Positions 1 to 11,900 of a DNA stretch of 23,676 bases are shown piece by piece. How positions within the stretch are numbered: position 1 is the first letter of the stretch; each line of letters starts with the position of its first letter. The notes under the pieces were generated by a model. That model was not told where the DNA came from. It worked only from the letters and a program-made list of their open reading frames with translations, and ran no database searches. The stretch is from Cyclostephanos tholiformis (Eukaryota; Bacillariophyta; Thalassiosirophyceae; Thalassiosirales; Thalassiosiraceae). Location: positions 1-23,676 of the forward strand of contig JALLPB010000123.1 in the NCBI GenBank assembly GCA_036939975.1, given 5' to 3'. Made by a program: the position numbers and the translations under genes.

Positions 1-205
1 AGGGTTAGCTAAGGGTTAGCTAAGGGTTAGCTAAGGGTTAGCTAAGGGTTAGGAATTAGCCAGTGCAGAAAGACTCGTGAACATATTATTATTAATTCCA
101 ATTTCAGAGGAGTTTTTCGGGAAGCGATTTTAGATTGTGTAGACTCGTGGCCATGTACTAATTCCTAGCGAATTCCTAACCCTTAGCTAACCCTTAGCTA
201 ACCCC
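1..205. repeat. Inverted repeat made of a telomere-like 11-mer
   Basis: Positions 1-44 are four exact copies of AGGGTTAGCTA, followed by AGGGTTAGGAATT to position 57. Positions 171-205 are the reverse complement of 23-57 with one mismatch in 35. The arms are separated by 113 bp that hold no gene; the 9-mer AGACTCGTG occurs twice there, near 71 and 141. Each 11-mer contains the perfect palindrome TTAGCTAA plus GGG, so it looks like TTAGGG interrupted by TAGCTA. The left arm touches the window edge and may continue beyond it. It could be a fold-back or MITE-like transposon end, or degenerate interstitial telomere-type sequence. No target-site duplication can be judged because the left flank is missing. 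Confidence 0.8.
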
Positions 206-253
206 AATTTTTTTAAGCTCGGTAGTATCTATAATTTTTTTATCAATTCCATT

Positions 254-622
254 ATGACGAGCATTCTCCCCAGGTGGCGTCGGCACGTCGCCGCCGCCTC
301 TACCGCCATCGTCCCCCCCCCCCCCTCATCGTCGACGATAAGACGATGGACGACGACGGCGACGATCGTTACGACCGCGCGACGACGGGTACTACGACAT
401 CGTCATCCGATCGTCGCCGTCGGATCATCGTCCGTGGCCCCCCCCATCGTCGTATCCTCGACGACGTCCCCGAGGTCGATCCCGCTCGTCGTCGCGGGCC
501 TCGTCGCGACGACGACGACGACGACGACAACTACGACGACGGCGTCATACATCGAGGGCGAACGACGCGATCGTCCGTCGTGCGTGGTATGCCAGGCCGC
601 GTCCGTCGTCGGCCCGACCGAT

Positions 623-655
<33 letters not shown>

Positions 656-660
656 TCAAC

Positions 661-710
<50 letters not shown>

Positions 711-2677
711 GGGGCGCGGGAGGGGACGGGTCGTTCGGGATTGGAAAATGGACGTGGCGATGGTGGCGCCACGGCGTGGACTCGCGGGATGACGAACGTC
801 CGCCTCTCCGGGGGGGGGACAATGACTATGACGATGACGACAACGGTGGGGAATGGGCGTCGTCGTCGTCGTCGCGAAAACGGCGCCTGCGAAATCGCAT
901 CTGGGGGGCGCTGTCATTGCTATGTCGGGGGACGGAAATAATCATACGACTATCCCCCCTCGTATTGCTGATACCGACCGCGATGGTCGCGTCGTACATT
1001 GTCGATACGGCCGATCGTTATCGTTGGAGGGGGCGCCTCGTCCGAGGCGATGACCGAGGCACTGGGGCGGAGGACGACGATGGAGGGGGGGGGGATTACG
1101 AATCCACATCTGGGGAATCTCGTCTTCGTTCGTCGTTAATTTCGTCGCGATGGAATCGCCGCCGCCGCCGCGGCCGCCTTCCCCGGACGACGGGGTGTAC
1201 GACGTGGGCGTCCGACGTCGCGTGGGGGTACGGACTGTACACATTCCATCGACTCGGTCCTGCATTCGTCAAGCTCGGTCAATGGGCGGCGACCAGGAGG
1301 GATATATTCCCGGTAAACGTGTGCGATCGATTGTCTATGCTTCACGACGCGGCGCACGTGCACGATTGGAGGTACACACACGAGGCGTTGGTGGAGGCCT
1401 TCGGCGAGGATTACGAAGCGCGGGGGTTGGTCGTCGTCAGGAACGAGTCCCGTACGACGGGGGGGGGGGGCGGTGGGAGATACCGAGGCATACTCGGCTC
1501 TGGATGCGCCGCGCAGGTACACGGGGGAACACTACACTCGAGGTCCGTGGCCATCAAGGTCCTGCATCCGAATACGCGTCGGCTTGTGGAACGGGACTTG
1601 GATATGATGCGCCACATAGCCGACATCGTCGATGCCATATTACCGTTCGAGGCGATCAGGATGCTAAGCCTGCCCCGGGCCGTGTCCAACTTCGCGAGCG
1701 TGATGGAACGACAGGTGGACCTGCGAATAGAGGGGGATAACCTGCGTGCGTTTCGTGAGAACTTCGGCTGCTCCTCGCGATATGACGATGATGGGACTGT
1801 TACATTTCCGTGTCCCGAGCTCGGGTGGGTATCGGAACGCGTGCTCGTGGAGAGGCACGCCGGCGACGATGCCGTGCCGATATCGAGCTATTTGCTTGAT
1901 GTCAGTCCGGAGGGATTGCAAAGGAGGAAGGAAATAGCCGGGCCTCTACTTCTGGCATTCCTCAAGATGGTGTTCATTGATAATTTCATCCACGCTGATC
2001 TGCATCCGGGGTGAGTACTATTCACGGAGATATATTTTTCTCCCCGATGTCTATTTTCTCTTTGTCGCATTACATACTTAGTTTTGCCATCCACCAGAAA
2101 TGTCCTGGTCAGGGCAACTCCTAGGAAATCCAATCCAAGTCAGGAGAAGTACACCATCATATTTCTTGATGCCGGAATCGCGACTTCTCTCCAGCCAAAC
2201 GACAGGAAAAACTTGCACGATCTGTTCAGGGCAATAGTACTTAACGATGGTTACACCGCGGGAGAATTGATGGTCGAGCGGGCCAGGTACGAACGTTGCA
2301 CCTCCATTCCCGGTGGGAAGCATGCATTCGCTTCCGGTGTATCCTACATAGTATCGAAATTTCACGATCGGCGGAATCAAGGTAAGTGGGTCAGTCAGAA
2401 CATCGAACGGCAGCAGCAAAATATTCACGGACTCTTAATCTCTCCCACATCGACAAAAATATGAAACATAGGTTTGACCTTGGGCGCCGTGCGCGTGGGA
2501 GCACTCTTGGGGCAGGTGTTGGATCTATGCCGGAGGCATCGAGTGGAAATCGACCCCGCGATGTCAACTGTCGTCGTTAGTATGCTCGTTTTAGAAGGTC
2601 TGGGTCGTTCATTGGACCCCGATCTAAACTTGATGAAAGCTGCGATGCCATTGCTTTTGGCTGGTGGTAAGGTTTGA
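254..2677 (+). CDS. ADCK2: ADCK2-like UbiB/ABC1 family atypical kinase, probably mitochondrial
   Basis: Three exons, 254-2010, 2098-2381 and 2472-2677, join in frame into 748 residues; the introns (87 and 90 bp) begin GTGAGT and GTAAGT and end in AG. The UbiB-family signature KLGQ has its Lys near residue 340. A Cys-Ala-Ala loop, GSGCAAQV, stands where other members have the Ala-rich loop. The ATP-site lysine is in VAIKV (about 435), the catalytic HADLHPGN motif spans 580-587 across intron 1, and the metal-binding motif is DAG (610) instead of DFG. DAG and the C-terminal VLEGLGRSLDP are typical of ADCK2 rather than COQ8. The family acts in mitochondria and is linked to coenzyme Q and lipid metabolism; its substrate is unknown. 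The first 20 residues are Arg-rich without acids, like a mitochondrial presequence. About 300 residues of Ser/Thr/Asp/Gly-rich low-complexity sequence follow, with a hydrophobic stretch (LSPLVLLIPTAMVAS) before the kinase core. The start is the first ATG of the open frame, but a C13 run at 313-325 makes the frame upstream of it less certain. Confidence 0.9.
625..708. repeat. (GTC)10-N9-(GAC)15 trinucleotide fold-back in coding DNA
   Basis: Positions 625-654 are ten GTC units and 664-708 are fifteen GAC units, separated by ATCAACATC. GTC and GAC are reverse complements, so the arms can pair perfectly over 30 bp around a 9-nt loop. In the kinase frame this encodes 11 Ser (residues 125-135), then Thr-Ser, then 15 Thr (138-152). 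A further run of GAC units lies at about 508-528 and encodes another poly-Thr. All nearby frames are open, which produces long spurious reading frames on both strands. Confidence 0.95.
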
Positions 2678-2955
2678 TCGAACCGCTGCTATTTACCCCC
2701 ACAAATCTGGTTTCGGACAGCCTTTCCTGTTGCTTTTGGAGAGGAGGCATTTCGTGTCTCACATGGTGATTTGAATTTATCAACCTCCCAGCTGGAGAAC
2801 TCCCCTGATGCGTGACACCACCAACACTAAGCCGCCGCGCGACAAGAAATAAAACATAACATGTAGGATTAAAATATTAGCAACCTACAAGCCCCGTCTT
2901 CCAGTGTTCGATGGTCAATGGTCTGAACCAGATCGCACCTCCGCGACAAAAGAAT
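2678..2955. other. Convergent intergenic spacer
   Basis: This 278-bp gap separates the 3' ends of the kinase gene (+) and the BEACH gene (-), so it must hold both 3' UTRs and polyadenylation signals. An AATAAA hexamer (plus strand) lies near 2848, inside GAAATAAAACATAAC, and could serve the kinase transcript. No other gene or strong repeat is visible. Confidence 0.5.
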
Positions 2956-5900
2956 TCAATCCGTATTCAATTGATCAAGCTTAAGAGACGTCCAGGCACT
3001 CATCTTTCCGGATTTGTCCCCAACAAGGAGGATATCCATTTTATCCCCCGATACAACGAGCGCGGTAATGGGACACGAATGAACTCGTTCCGACAGTATG
3101 TGCCGTAGAACCAATAGTGCGCTGTCGTAGTCGATGCCCCAGAGCCTAACGCATCCATTCATATGGCCGGACACTGCAACGATTCCCAATTCCATCCATT
3201 CCGGGCAGTCTGTCGAAATCGCACAACTGGGCAAGTCACTGCCTTCGAAATCTTCAACCGGGGATTGCTTCGCCACAAGATTTCCATTTATGTCAAAAAC
3301 GCGAAGAGTCGAGTGCACAAGAGTGACGATGTTCCCGTTCTTCTTGTTGATGGAAACTGACTTGACGGGGAAGCATTTCGCGGAGCCATCATTGGCAGAG
3401 CATGGTTTACTCGGAATGTGATTTAGCTGTCTTAAGAAAGTCAGTGTCCGAAGGTCCCACACGAGAATTTTCCCATCGGCGCCACCGGTCACAATACTGC
3501 CAAATGTTGTGCTAACATCCAAACATGTTATCCTCCCGCCATCATGGCCGCAGAAGGTCGTTTGAAGTTGCATGTTCTGGCCATTGTACTTCCATACTCT
3601 CACGGTTGAGTCTACACAGCCCGTCACGAGCCACACGCCGTTTAAAGATGGCTTCGCCACACTGATTGGGCCTCTATGCATACCATCGTGGATGCTCAGC
3701 ACTTTGTTCACTTCTCGATGGCGCGCCGAAGTCACAGCGACGTGAACACTGACACCATTATTCGGTTCCCCGTATCTGTAATATTTCCTCGACGGAAGAA
3801 TGAGAGCGCACGTTCTGCCAATGCCAACTAGCTGGCCCTTCACGAGGCACATGTCCCCTACAGACGAGTCGATCTGACCAGTCATGCCCACCTTGCACGT
3901 ATCAACACTGCTCACTCGTAGACATACACGTTGGGGCGCACCAACAACGCAAAAAGGAGGCGTGAGTGTCGACAGCGACGACAGTGAGCTCAAATCTAAC
4001 CCCTTTTCTTTGAATGAAGCGACAACGATTCGTTGCGGAAATGGGCGGCGCTCAAGACGACTGGGGGTTTGGCCGAAGTTTTGAATTTGAGCAATAATGG
4101 ACTCGCGTTCAACAGTATCTTCGATGGAGTCGAAGTCAACTTGACCTTCATAGGTAACATGGACAAAAGCATTGAGTGCTTCTACAGCCTCCTGACCCCT
4201 TTGCTTGTAGCCAAATATTAGGTCCAACCATTGATGTAGATTTCGACTAACATAGTCGCTCTCAAGGGCCTATAGTCACGCGAGATAAACAAGAATGAGA
4301 TTGCATCGATTTCATTTAGGAAAGACATTAATATAGGTCGTACCTGGCGATGTATCCGTACGAATCGTTTCGGATCCCCTTTTGCCCAGGGCGGTAATGT
4401 CAAGTCATGAACAGTTTTTCCAACTTGCGTAACTCCGAAATCAAACATGTTGCTAATCCGATTGATTTAAGGCGTTCGAGATAAGGATAATGAAATAATG
4501 AGTAAGGAGAGGAATGCACATCGTGGACACACAATAAACTTACCTATTGACCAAAAAATCTGGAAGGTAAAAGAACTCTGGTATTAATTCTCTAACATCC
4601 TGGAGATTTTCTGAGCTCGCACTTAACCAACTAGATCCAATGTTGTGGAAAAGTCGATCAGCTACATCAAACTTTCCACCTTGGAGAGACAAAGCCAGCC
4701 GCGAAAAAGGCTCAAGACGCATTAAGTAGTGCAATACATAAGCCGCACAAGAGTAATGCGTTCCATAGTGAAATGGAGGTGGGCCATCGCCCATTTCGTA
4801 ACTTTGCTTGAGCGATTCATAGCGATCTTTGAATTGCATTGCGCGGGTTTCATGTTGGGCTCCCATTGGCTTAGACAAATCTCGATAGATTTTTGGATCA
4901 TTAAGATCAAGCTCGTCGCTCTCATAATCAGCAAGAACCCACGGAAACACAGGATACTGAGTCAGATCATTATACGTCCTCCCTGCAAAGGAGTTCATAT
5001 GCATAATGAAATCAAAGTTGGTGATCTTTCCTTGGACCCATTGGGTTGTGATTTTCGCACGGAGATTGTTCATGAATTTCTTGTAATTGATGGATGTACT
5101 TCCACCAAGGACGCTAGAGCTGAAAATGCTACTCGGAAGTGGTGTCGACAACACCTTCGACAATACTTCTTCTCGCTCGTCATTTGTCGAGAACGCAAGG
5201 AGAGTACCATTTCGATGAACATCGTAAAATTCGAGAGCGTTTTGCTGAAGCTGATAACGACGGCGGTAAACTGAATAAAGGTCACTGAACGCAATTCGTT
5301 GGCTGCGGTGTTGGTATGTGATTTCTTCTTCAGGAGATTCCTGCGTTGATTTCTCTTTTCCCTTCGTCTTTTCAGTTAGGTCGGGATTCTCCGAATTCCG
5401 TTGTCTGATATTGACTTGAAAACTGGTCGTTTCTTTTCTCAGACGTTTAATTTTCCCCTTCAAGCCACCATCACCATCAAGTTTCTCGAACCCATCAACA
5501 ACATAAAATGCATGACGACACCAGAGCAATAAAGCCTTACGAACTTCCAGACCAGTGCACCTGCTGACATTGTAGGACTTTTCAGGCCAGTCACCTGCTT
5601 TTAGAAGGCCAGTGATGAGGTCATAACTCGAAGCAGCAATATTTCCAATATCTCCATCATCCATGTCGGCTTGCTTCACTTCGACGTCATCACCATCGCC
5701 TTCGCTCCTATCCGTGTACTTCGAATTGAGGTCATGTTTATCATTTTCAGAGGGATGCACCGACTGATCCTCTTCAAAAATAGTGTGCGTAGCTATTACA
5801 GGGGTGTCGGCGTCGTTGACTTCATCATCCATAACTTCGTCGTCATCAAATTCCTCAACTGGCTGCGAAAACTTCATCTTCTTAAGCAAGTCAGCCGTTA

Positions 5901-8900
5901 CCTCCATTTCTACTGGAGTAATTATCACTCCGGAACCCTCAGATTCGAGAAAATTTCCCGATTCCTGGTCTTCGACGGGCTTTTCATTTGCGTCTTCTAT
6001 AGCTCTTAAACCGGTTTCATCTACATACTGGATATTGTCAACATTTTCATCAATGTTGTAAAGGCCATGGAATTCATAGTTGGGAAGCAAACGCCGCCGT
6101 TGTCGTTCGTAGCCCTCAGTAAGATCCAGTTTCCACCTTTTCACTGTCTCGTTAGAAAACACAGCGAGACTGTCTGATTTCGCATCATTGCTTCCATTTG
6201 TTTCGGAATGCTTCTTCATTAGCGAAAAAATCAAATTTGACTTGGCAAAAAGGGATGCCTCGTCGAAATTGACGACACCTTCCCATATGGTGCATGAACC
6301 TTTAAGCTGGCGCAACAGGAACTTCCACTGCATTGCTCCGGACGACAAGTCATCAAATCCTTGCCTTTTCCAGATAGCATGGCTCTCGGCGGTTGTGTCA
6401 TGTGACCGATGTGCAAGCTCGGCACGTTCAAGACCCCCCAAGATGGTGCGATCAGAAGAATCTTGCGATGTGAGCTTAAGTAACATGACTTTTTGTTCAT
6501 TTTCGATGGCTTCCTCGGGTGAGGCTGCGGCAATATTGGTTGTGACGGCCATGCGTGAAGCTTGAACATGAATGCCATGAAAGACCGCGGCAACCTGTTC
6601 TTGGTTGCGCTCTAGCCACTCAAAGAAAGATGCATACTTCATTTTTCCTGGATCTTTTTTATAAGACACTGAACCGACATTTTCAGCAATGGTCGTGGCT
6701 TCATGTGCGACGAGCAGCGCACCGAAGCCCCCACGATTCATCAGGTCTACCGTCTCCATGCGATGATCGCCGCGGGGAATATCTGTGATTAATAATTCAG
6801 ACATAATCCCACGTCTTCTCTGTAGCAGAGAAACGACAACAACAACCGCTTGCTCACGGATGTCTCGTCTATTATCAAGGAGCATGCTATGAATATCAGC
6901 CATCAGTGAAACAACGAACGCCCCATCGGGTTCTTCGATTATTGAAAGGTCAGGGTAGGTGCATGAAATGGATGCTGGGCAACATCGAGAAAGACTTGCA
7001 GACTGCCACAATGGAAAGAATCGATGAGAAGGTGCAGGTATCGGATACCCACCTTGCCTTCTCATCGTGCCACGACTGCCGAGTAGATTCGACGGAACGA
7101 GAAGAAGTTGTCGCATATATTCGCCGACTTTCATCAGCACTGCGAGTTTCAAATCATCATCCCCTTGATCAAATGCTCCAATTGGTCGACTCCGATATAA
7201 AGCTGTCAGGCATGTAAGGCGGGCAATATGAGCAGTATCAGCAACCAATAAATTTTGGTCATCATTGTCCAGAGTTCGCGATGCGTATGTACCACCTGCT
7301 GTGAGGCTATTCAATATGAGCATCACAATGTTGACTGCTTCGAGAATTGGCTCGGATGTAAAAAAACCCGCCATCAGCCTGTCCAGCAAAACCGAGCTAA
7401 CTCCAATGCAGTTTGCAATAGCAATAGGCTCGCCTCGCTGCAACGCATCCTCCACCACCGCCCTACAATGTTCAATTAGAACTAAGTGAAAGGCTTCTAC
7501 TTGATCTGGGGATGCATGGATGGGGAAGGATCGGAATAACGCACTGACGAGGGGAGCCGCAAGTGGCCCTCGCAACACAGCATGCGACAGGACGAGGTGC
7601 AACAGTTGCACCATCCCAATACCAGTTCCTTCGCCGTCATCCAGTTTCCCAACAAATCGCTCTGTCCGTGTTTCCGACGCATGAACTGAGGTGATCCCTC
7701 GGCGAATTAATCCTCGAACGCCATCTTTCTCCAACTCGGAGGGCCAACCCTCAAAATCGTCAGCATCCGTATCGTATATTGAACTAGACCTTAGCACACC
7801 GCCACTGCCTGTTTCTTTAGACTTTATTGGCGAGTCACCTTTGTGCATTGCTTGATCTCCTACAAAAGTAGAGATAGGTGATTTCTGCAGCTTCTCGTCG
7901 TGCACCAAACATAAAGCTTGCGCCAAGGGTTCCAGGAAATCAGGCGTACGACAAAAACTTTGAAATGAGGCGGAAAATGCATGTCGATGGCTTAAGAGTT
8001 GGAGCACAGCCTCGTTCGTATTGCGAGCCTTGCGTCCCATCTCATGTTCAAATGATGCTAACTGTATGTTGCGCCCAAGACATTCGGCAAGTAATGCGAA
8101 AATACCGCAAGATGGGTCAGATTTACCCTGTTTACTATCTTGCGCGTACTTGATCAAAACAGCTGCATCACTTTCAGCGTCAAACACATCGCAGAGCTGT
8201 TTCGAATCGAGAACAGAGAAACATGGCAGATGTAAAATGGGCGCGTGCAGCAAGTGACTGAGCATCGGTAATATGATACTGGGGCACGTAGAAAACTTAG
8301 GGATGCTAAGCACAAGAGGCGCGAACCCCCCAGCTTCCTCAAAGGAAATTGCAAACTTAACGGAATTTTGTATCATGAGAACCATAAGGCGTAGTACAGC
8401 TGATGCGGATGCTTCTTCTCTACAACCCTCTAGAATGCAAGCAAACCAGACGGGTGTTAAAATACGCGCAAATGCAGAGAGAAATGTCTGGGCTTCCTGA
8501 TGCTTCGGGTGATGCCCTGATTCGCTTGATGCATTGTTAGCAAACCGACGATCGTGTTTGTTTCTTGCAACAACACTACTTCCTACATAGGAACTACCCC
8601 CAGAATGTGGCTCAACAATTGATTCTGTTAGGCCTTCGGCATCGTGTGGCATCCTTGAGTCATCTGTTACGATTTCATTTACGCCATCAACAACTAACTC
8701 TTCAAGAAGACGTAGAAGGTACACGCGAGCAACAGATCCCGGTGCGAGCTTTTCCTGCCCCGCATAAGCCGTGTTTTGTGGTATTCGCGTGTCCTTCTGA
8801 TGGGTATCTGGAGTTAATTCCTGTGTACTACCCCCTGTGATAGACACGGTATATATCGCCGCTCCCGCAATTGCTTCAAGGTCACCGGGAGTGAGCATGA

Positions 8901-11900
8901 AAGTTAAAACCCTGCGCAGTAATGTCTTGCAACAAAGGAGCAATTCATTCTCAGGATCACAACCAGATGCAACTTTTGACACCAATGGTGGTATTGCGAA
9001 CCAGCCATTTTTGAGAGCAGTAAAAGCGGCAACCCCGGGCTTGTTGGAAGCCCCGTCTGAAGGAGTTCGGGAAATTTTTTCTAAAGGATCATCTGCCTTT
9101 GAATCAATCGCTGCTGCGGAAGCCCCTTCCGCGAAAAGCTCAGTGGCCTCCAGCATAAGATGCAGCGTCCAATTGATAATGCCAAGTAAATGAAGCCGCC
9201 TTGAATTAAAAGCAGCATGCGTTGAGTGTGCCATCACCAGACCATTAAAATATGTCAAAAGTCGCAATGGAAGTTCGGGCCCCGCGCCATTCAGATCCCA
9301 GACTTGATGGTTCAATAAAAGGTACTTCATAGCATCTAAATCAGCAAACATCCAACGATGGGTTGTCATTTTTGACATTGGACCTCCAGAATTTTCATTC
9401 TTGGAAATTTTGACTTTTGACGATTCTTTGTCTTGAATGCCAGGTACAAATCCATGTACGGCAAATGCAAAACATTGATCAAGCACATTGATATCCATGA
9501 TTCTCTTTTGCCTTATAAGCAATGCAAGCATACGGTATCCCCCGCCAGCCTGGAGCATTTCCAAATTAGGAGGATGTCTTCGAACACTCTCTCGAATCAT
9601 TCTCAATGACAGCGCTAGACTAGATGAAGACTGCGTGGCGTTGACTATTGGCATAAGAATATTGGGCCCGCCAACCCATTGAACATTATCTGCGAAACAG
9701 TTGGGAGAAATAATGCTGGCGTAACCATACACAATTGCATCTGTCGATACGGGACTGCTGGTGTTGATCCTTGATATATTGACGAGACGACGCGCAAAAT
9801 TATGCCTACTACTGAGGCCTTGGAAGGAAGACGAAGAAGATGCCCGAAACGCAAAGACGATAGACTCTGGTGGCAATTTACACAAAAGGTTCACGGAAGA
9901 AAGTGAGTCTGATTCAGGACCATCACCGGGACCTCCCCCGAACCCACGCTCGCGCATGACATGACCAACAGCTTCCATACTTGGCACATTTCGACGTCGA
10001 AGAGCACCGGCAACACTCCCCTTTTCACCATTGTCAGCCAACATGACGAAAGTGGCCGTCGCAGCCGCTGCCAATGATAATCGCTGAGGCCTATCACCCC
10101 AGAACAATCCAGGAAACTCAGGACCAGCAGTATACATTGCTGTGGCATCACGTAGACAGAGTACAGAAGATATCAACAGCGTAGGGCCTAGGTCCCACGA
10201 TGGGAGGGAACCCCGCACTACGCCACTGCTGGCTAATATCGGATTGGGTACCCCGATGTAAATACGTGCGGTGGGGGGTAAACTAATTGCCTCTACTTTG
10301 GCATCCGACTCCACAGACCTTCCATCGATGTATAACGCGACAACAGCCTTGCGTCCGAGTATAGAACGCTTGGGCGCATGGTAAGACAGTTGAATATGAT
10401 GCCAAACACCGGCAGGCAGTGGAGAAATAGGGAAACACGTAGGTTCCCCTCTGCTATTCAATGAGGTCAGCACACAAAACCTTTGGTTGGCTACATCATA
10501 CCAAAAGGAGAAGTACTCGTGTCCAGAGCTTCCGTATGAGAATGACGATTTTTCTGTTGGGGGACTTGACACGTCAAATAAGAATAGACTGCTTTGCGAT
10601 CCATCCTTGACTGGATGGTGCTGTCGCATCCAGACGCAATAGGTAAAGCCAGTGCTCACCAACGGATTCCAAACAGCAACGTTTTCTGACGATCGGCCAC
10701 CTTGCGGCGCTGATGGTGACGACCCTGACAATTTCGCTGTTGCATCCACGCTCTCAATCTCTACAAACTTTAGTCGCCCCTGCTCGGCGAGTTTGTAAAT
10801 CCGATCTTCCAACGGGACCTTTTGCATGTACATGGAAATGGAATTCAAAGAATCACCGCCAACTTCGCATCGTGCGACCCGGTCTCCCCGTTCAGCAATG
10901 ACGCAAAGCGTCTCGAGCCGATTGCAGAAACTAGTTTCACGGGATTGCCATGACTCAGACTTTGTCGTGTAGGTATGTTTTTTATTTTGAACCGATGAAG
11001 ATATGACAGCAAGGCGGATTCGCATATTCTGAGATACCGACGTACTTAACTCCTCATTTACACTGTCATATTGGTCTGCTAAAAGTATTGGACCCGCCAC
11101 ACAGCGCAGCAACGACACAAAGTCGTTGTACGTCATGCTGAACGCAGCGATACGCCTTAACAACAACACGAACCTCGAATATAAAAAGTGGGAACGATCG
11201 TCAAGCATGAACGCGAATTCTTTTTGAGACGTGAGACTGCTGCACAGCCCAGACGATGCCAATCTTGCGAGCGACGAGCCCGCCATGTCATTGGCGCATA
11301 GACGGAGCAATTCGTCAAATGCATTCTTCGCAAGCGACTTGTGCGCATCCGTGTCTGGGAGCTGGGTCGTCAACCCAAGGACCAATCTCGTTGCATCGGC
11401 ATTGCGCATTATAATGATATTCTCACCAGGATGATTTGAATCAGGATTGGAAGATGTTATACGTTTGCTTACGCCACTTTCTGAGGCGAGAACAAGCTTG
11501 GGATGGATGAGTTCCAGTGCCAGATTAATTACAGTCCGTGCTATTGCGATGTCCGCGAGGATGCCAACACCCGCAATGGCGTTCGCAAACTCTATGTAAA
11601 ATCTATAATTCCTCAAGTACAACAGATTTGTCGCGGAAGGTGGCGCAGATGAATGCATGGATGCATTCATTTCATCGGTAAGAAAATCCATTGCGACAGG
11701 GGGTGTGCCCAAATCTCCCGATTGCTTCAAAATACGTGCGTTTGGATCGGTGGCCATTGCCAAGAGAGAGAACGCTGACTCCAATAATTTCATCACCGCA
11801 TTGGCAACTGCATTGTCGTTTGACTCATGCGGCTTCTCTTGGTCGCATTCATTATCAGGTGCACGAATGATTCCCTCCATGCGAAAGAATAACCGAACAA

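Noticed and set aside
1..53. True chromosome-end telomere
   Set aside because: The unit is not plain TTAGGG, only about four copies exist, and an inverted matching arm lies 113 bp inward.
274..822. Long reading frames on both strands over the trinucleotide tracts
   Set aside because: They are poly-Asp, poly-Val or poly-Ser by-products of GTC/GAC repeats. Only the kinase frame joins by splicing to conserved domains.
4729..5274. 181-residue plus-strand frame antisense to the BEACH domain
   Set aside because: It is a shadow of a strongly conserved coding region on the other strand, without recognisable features of its own.
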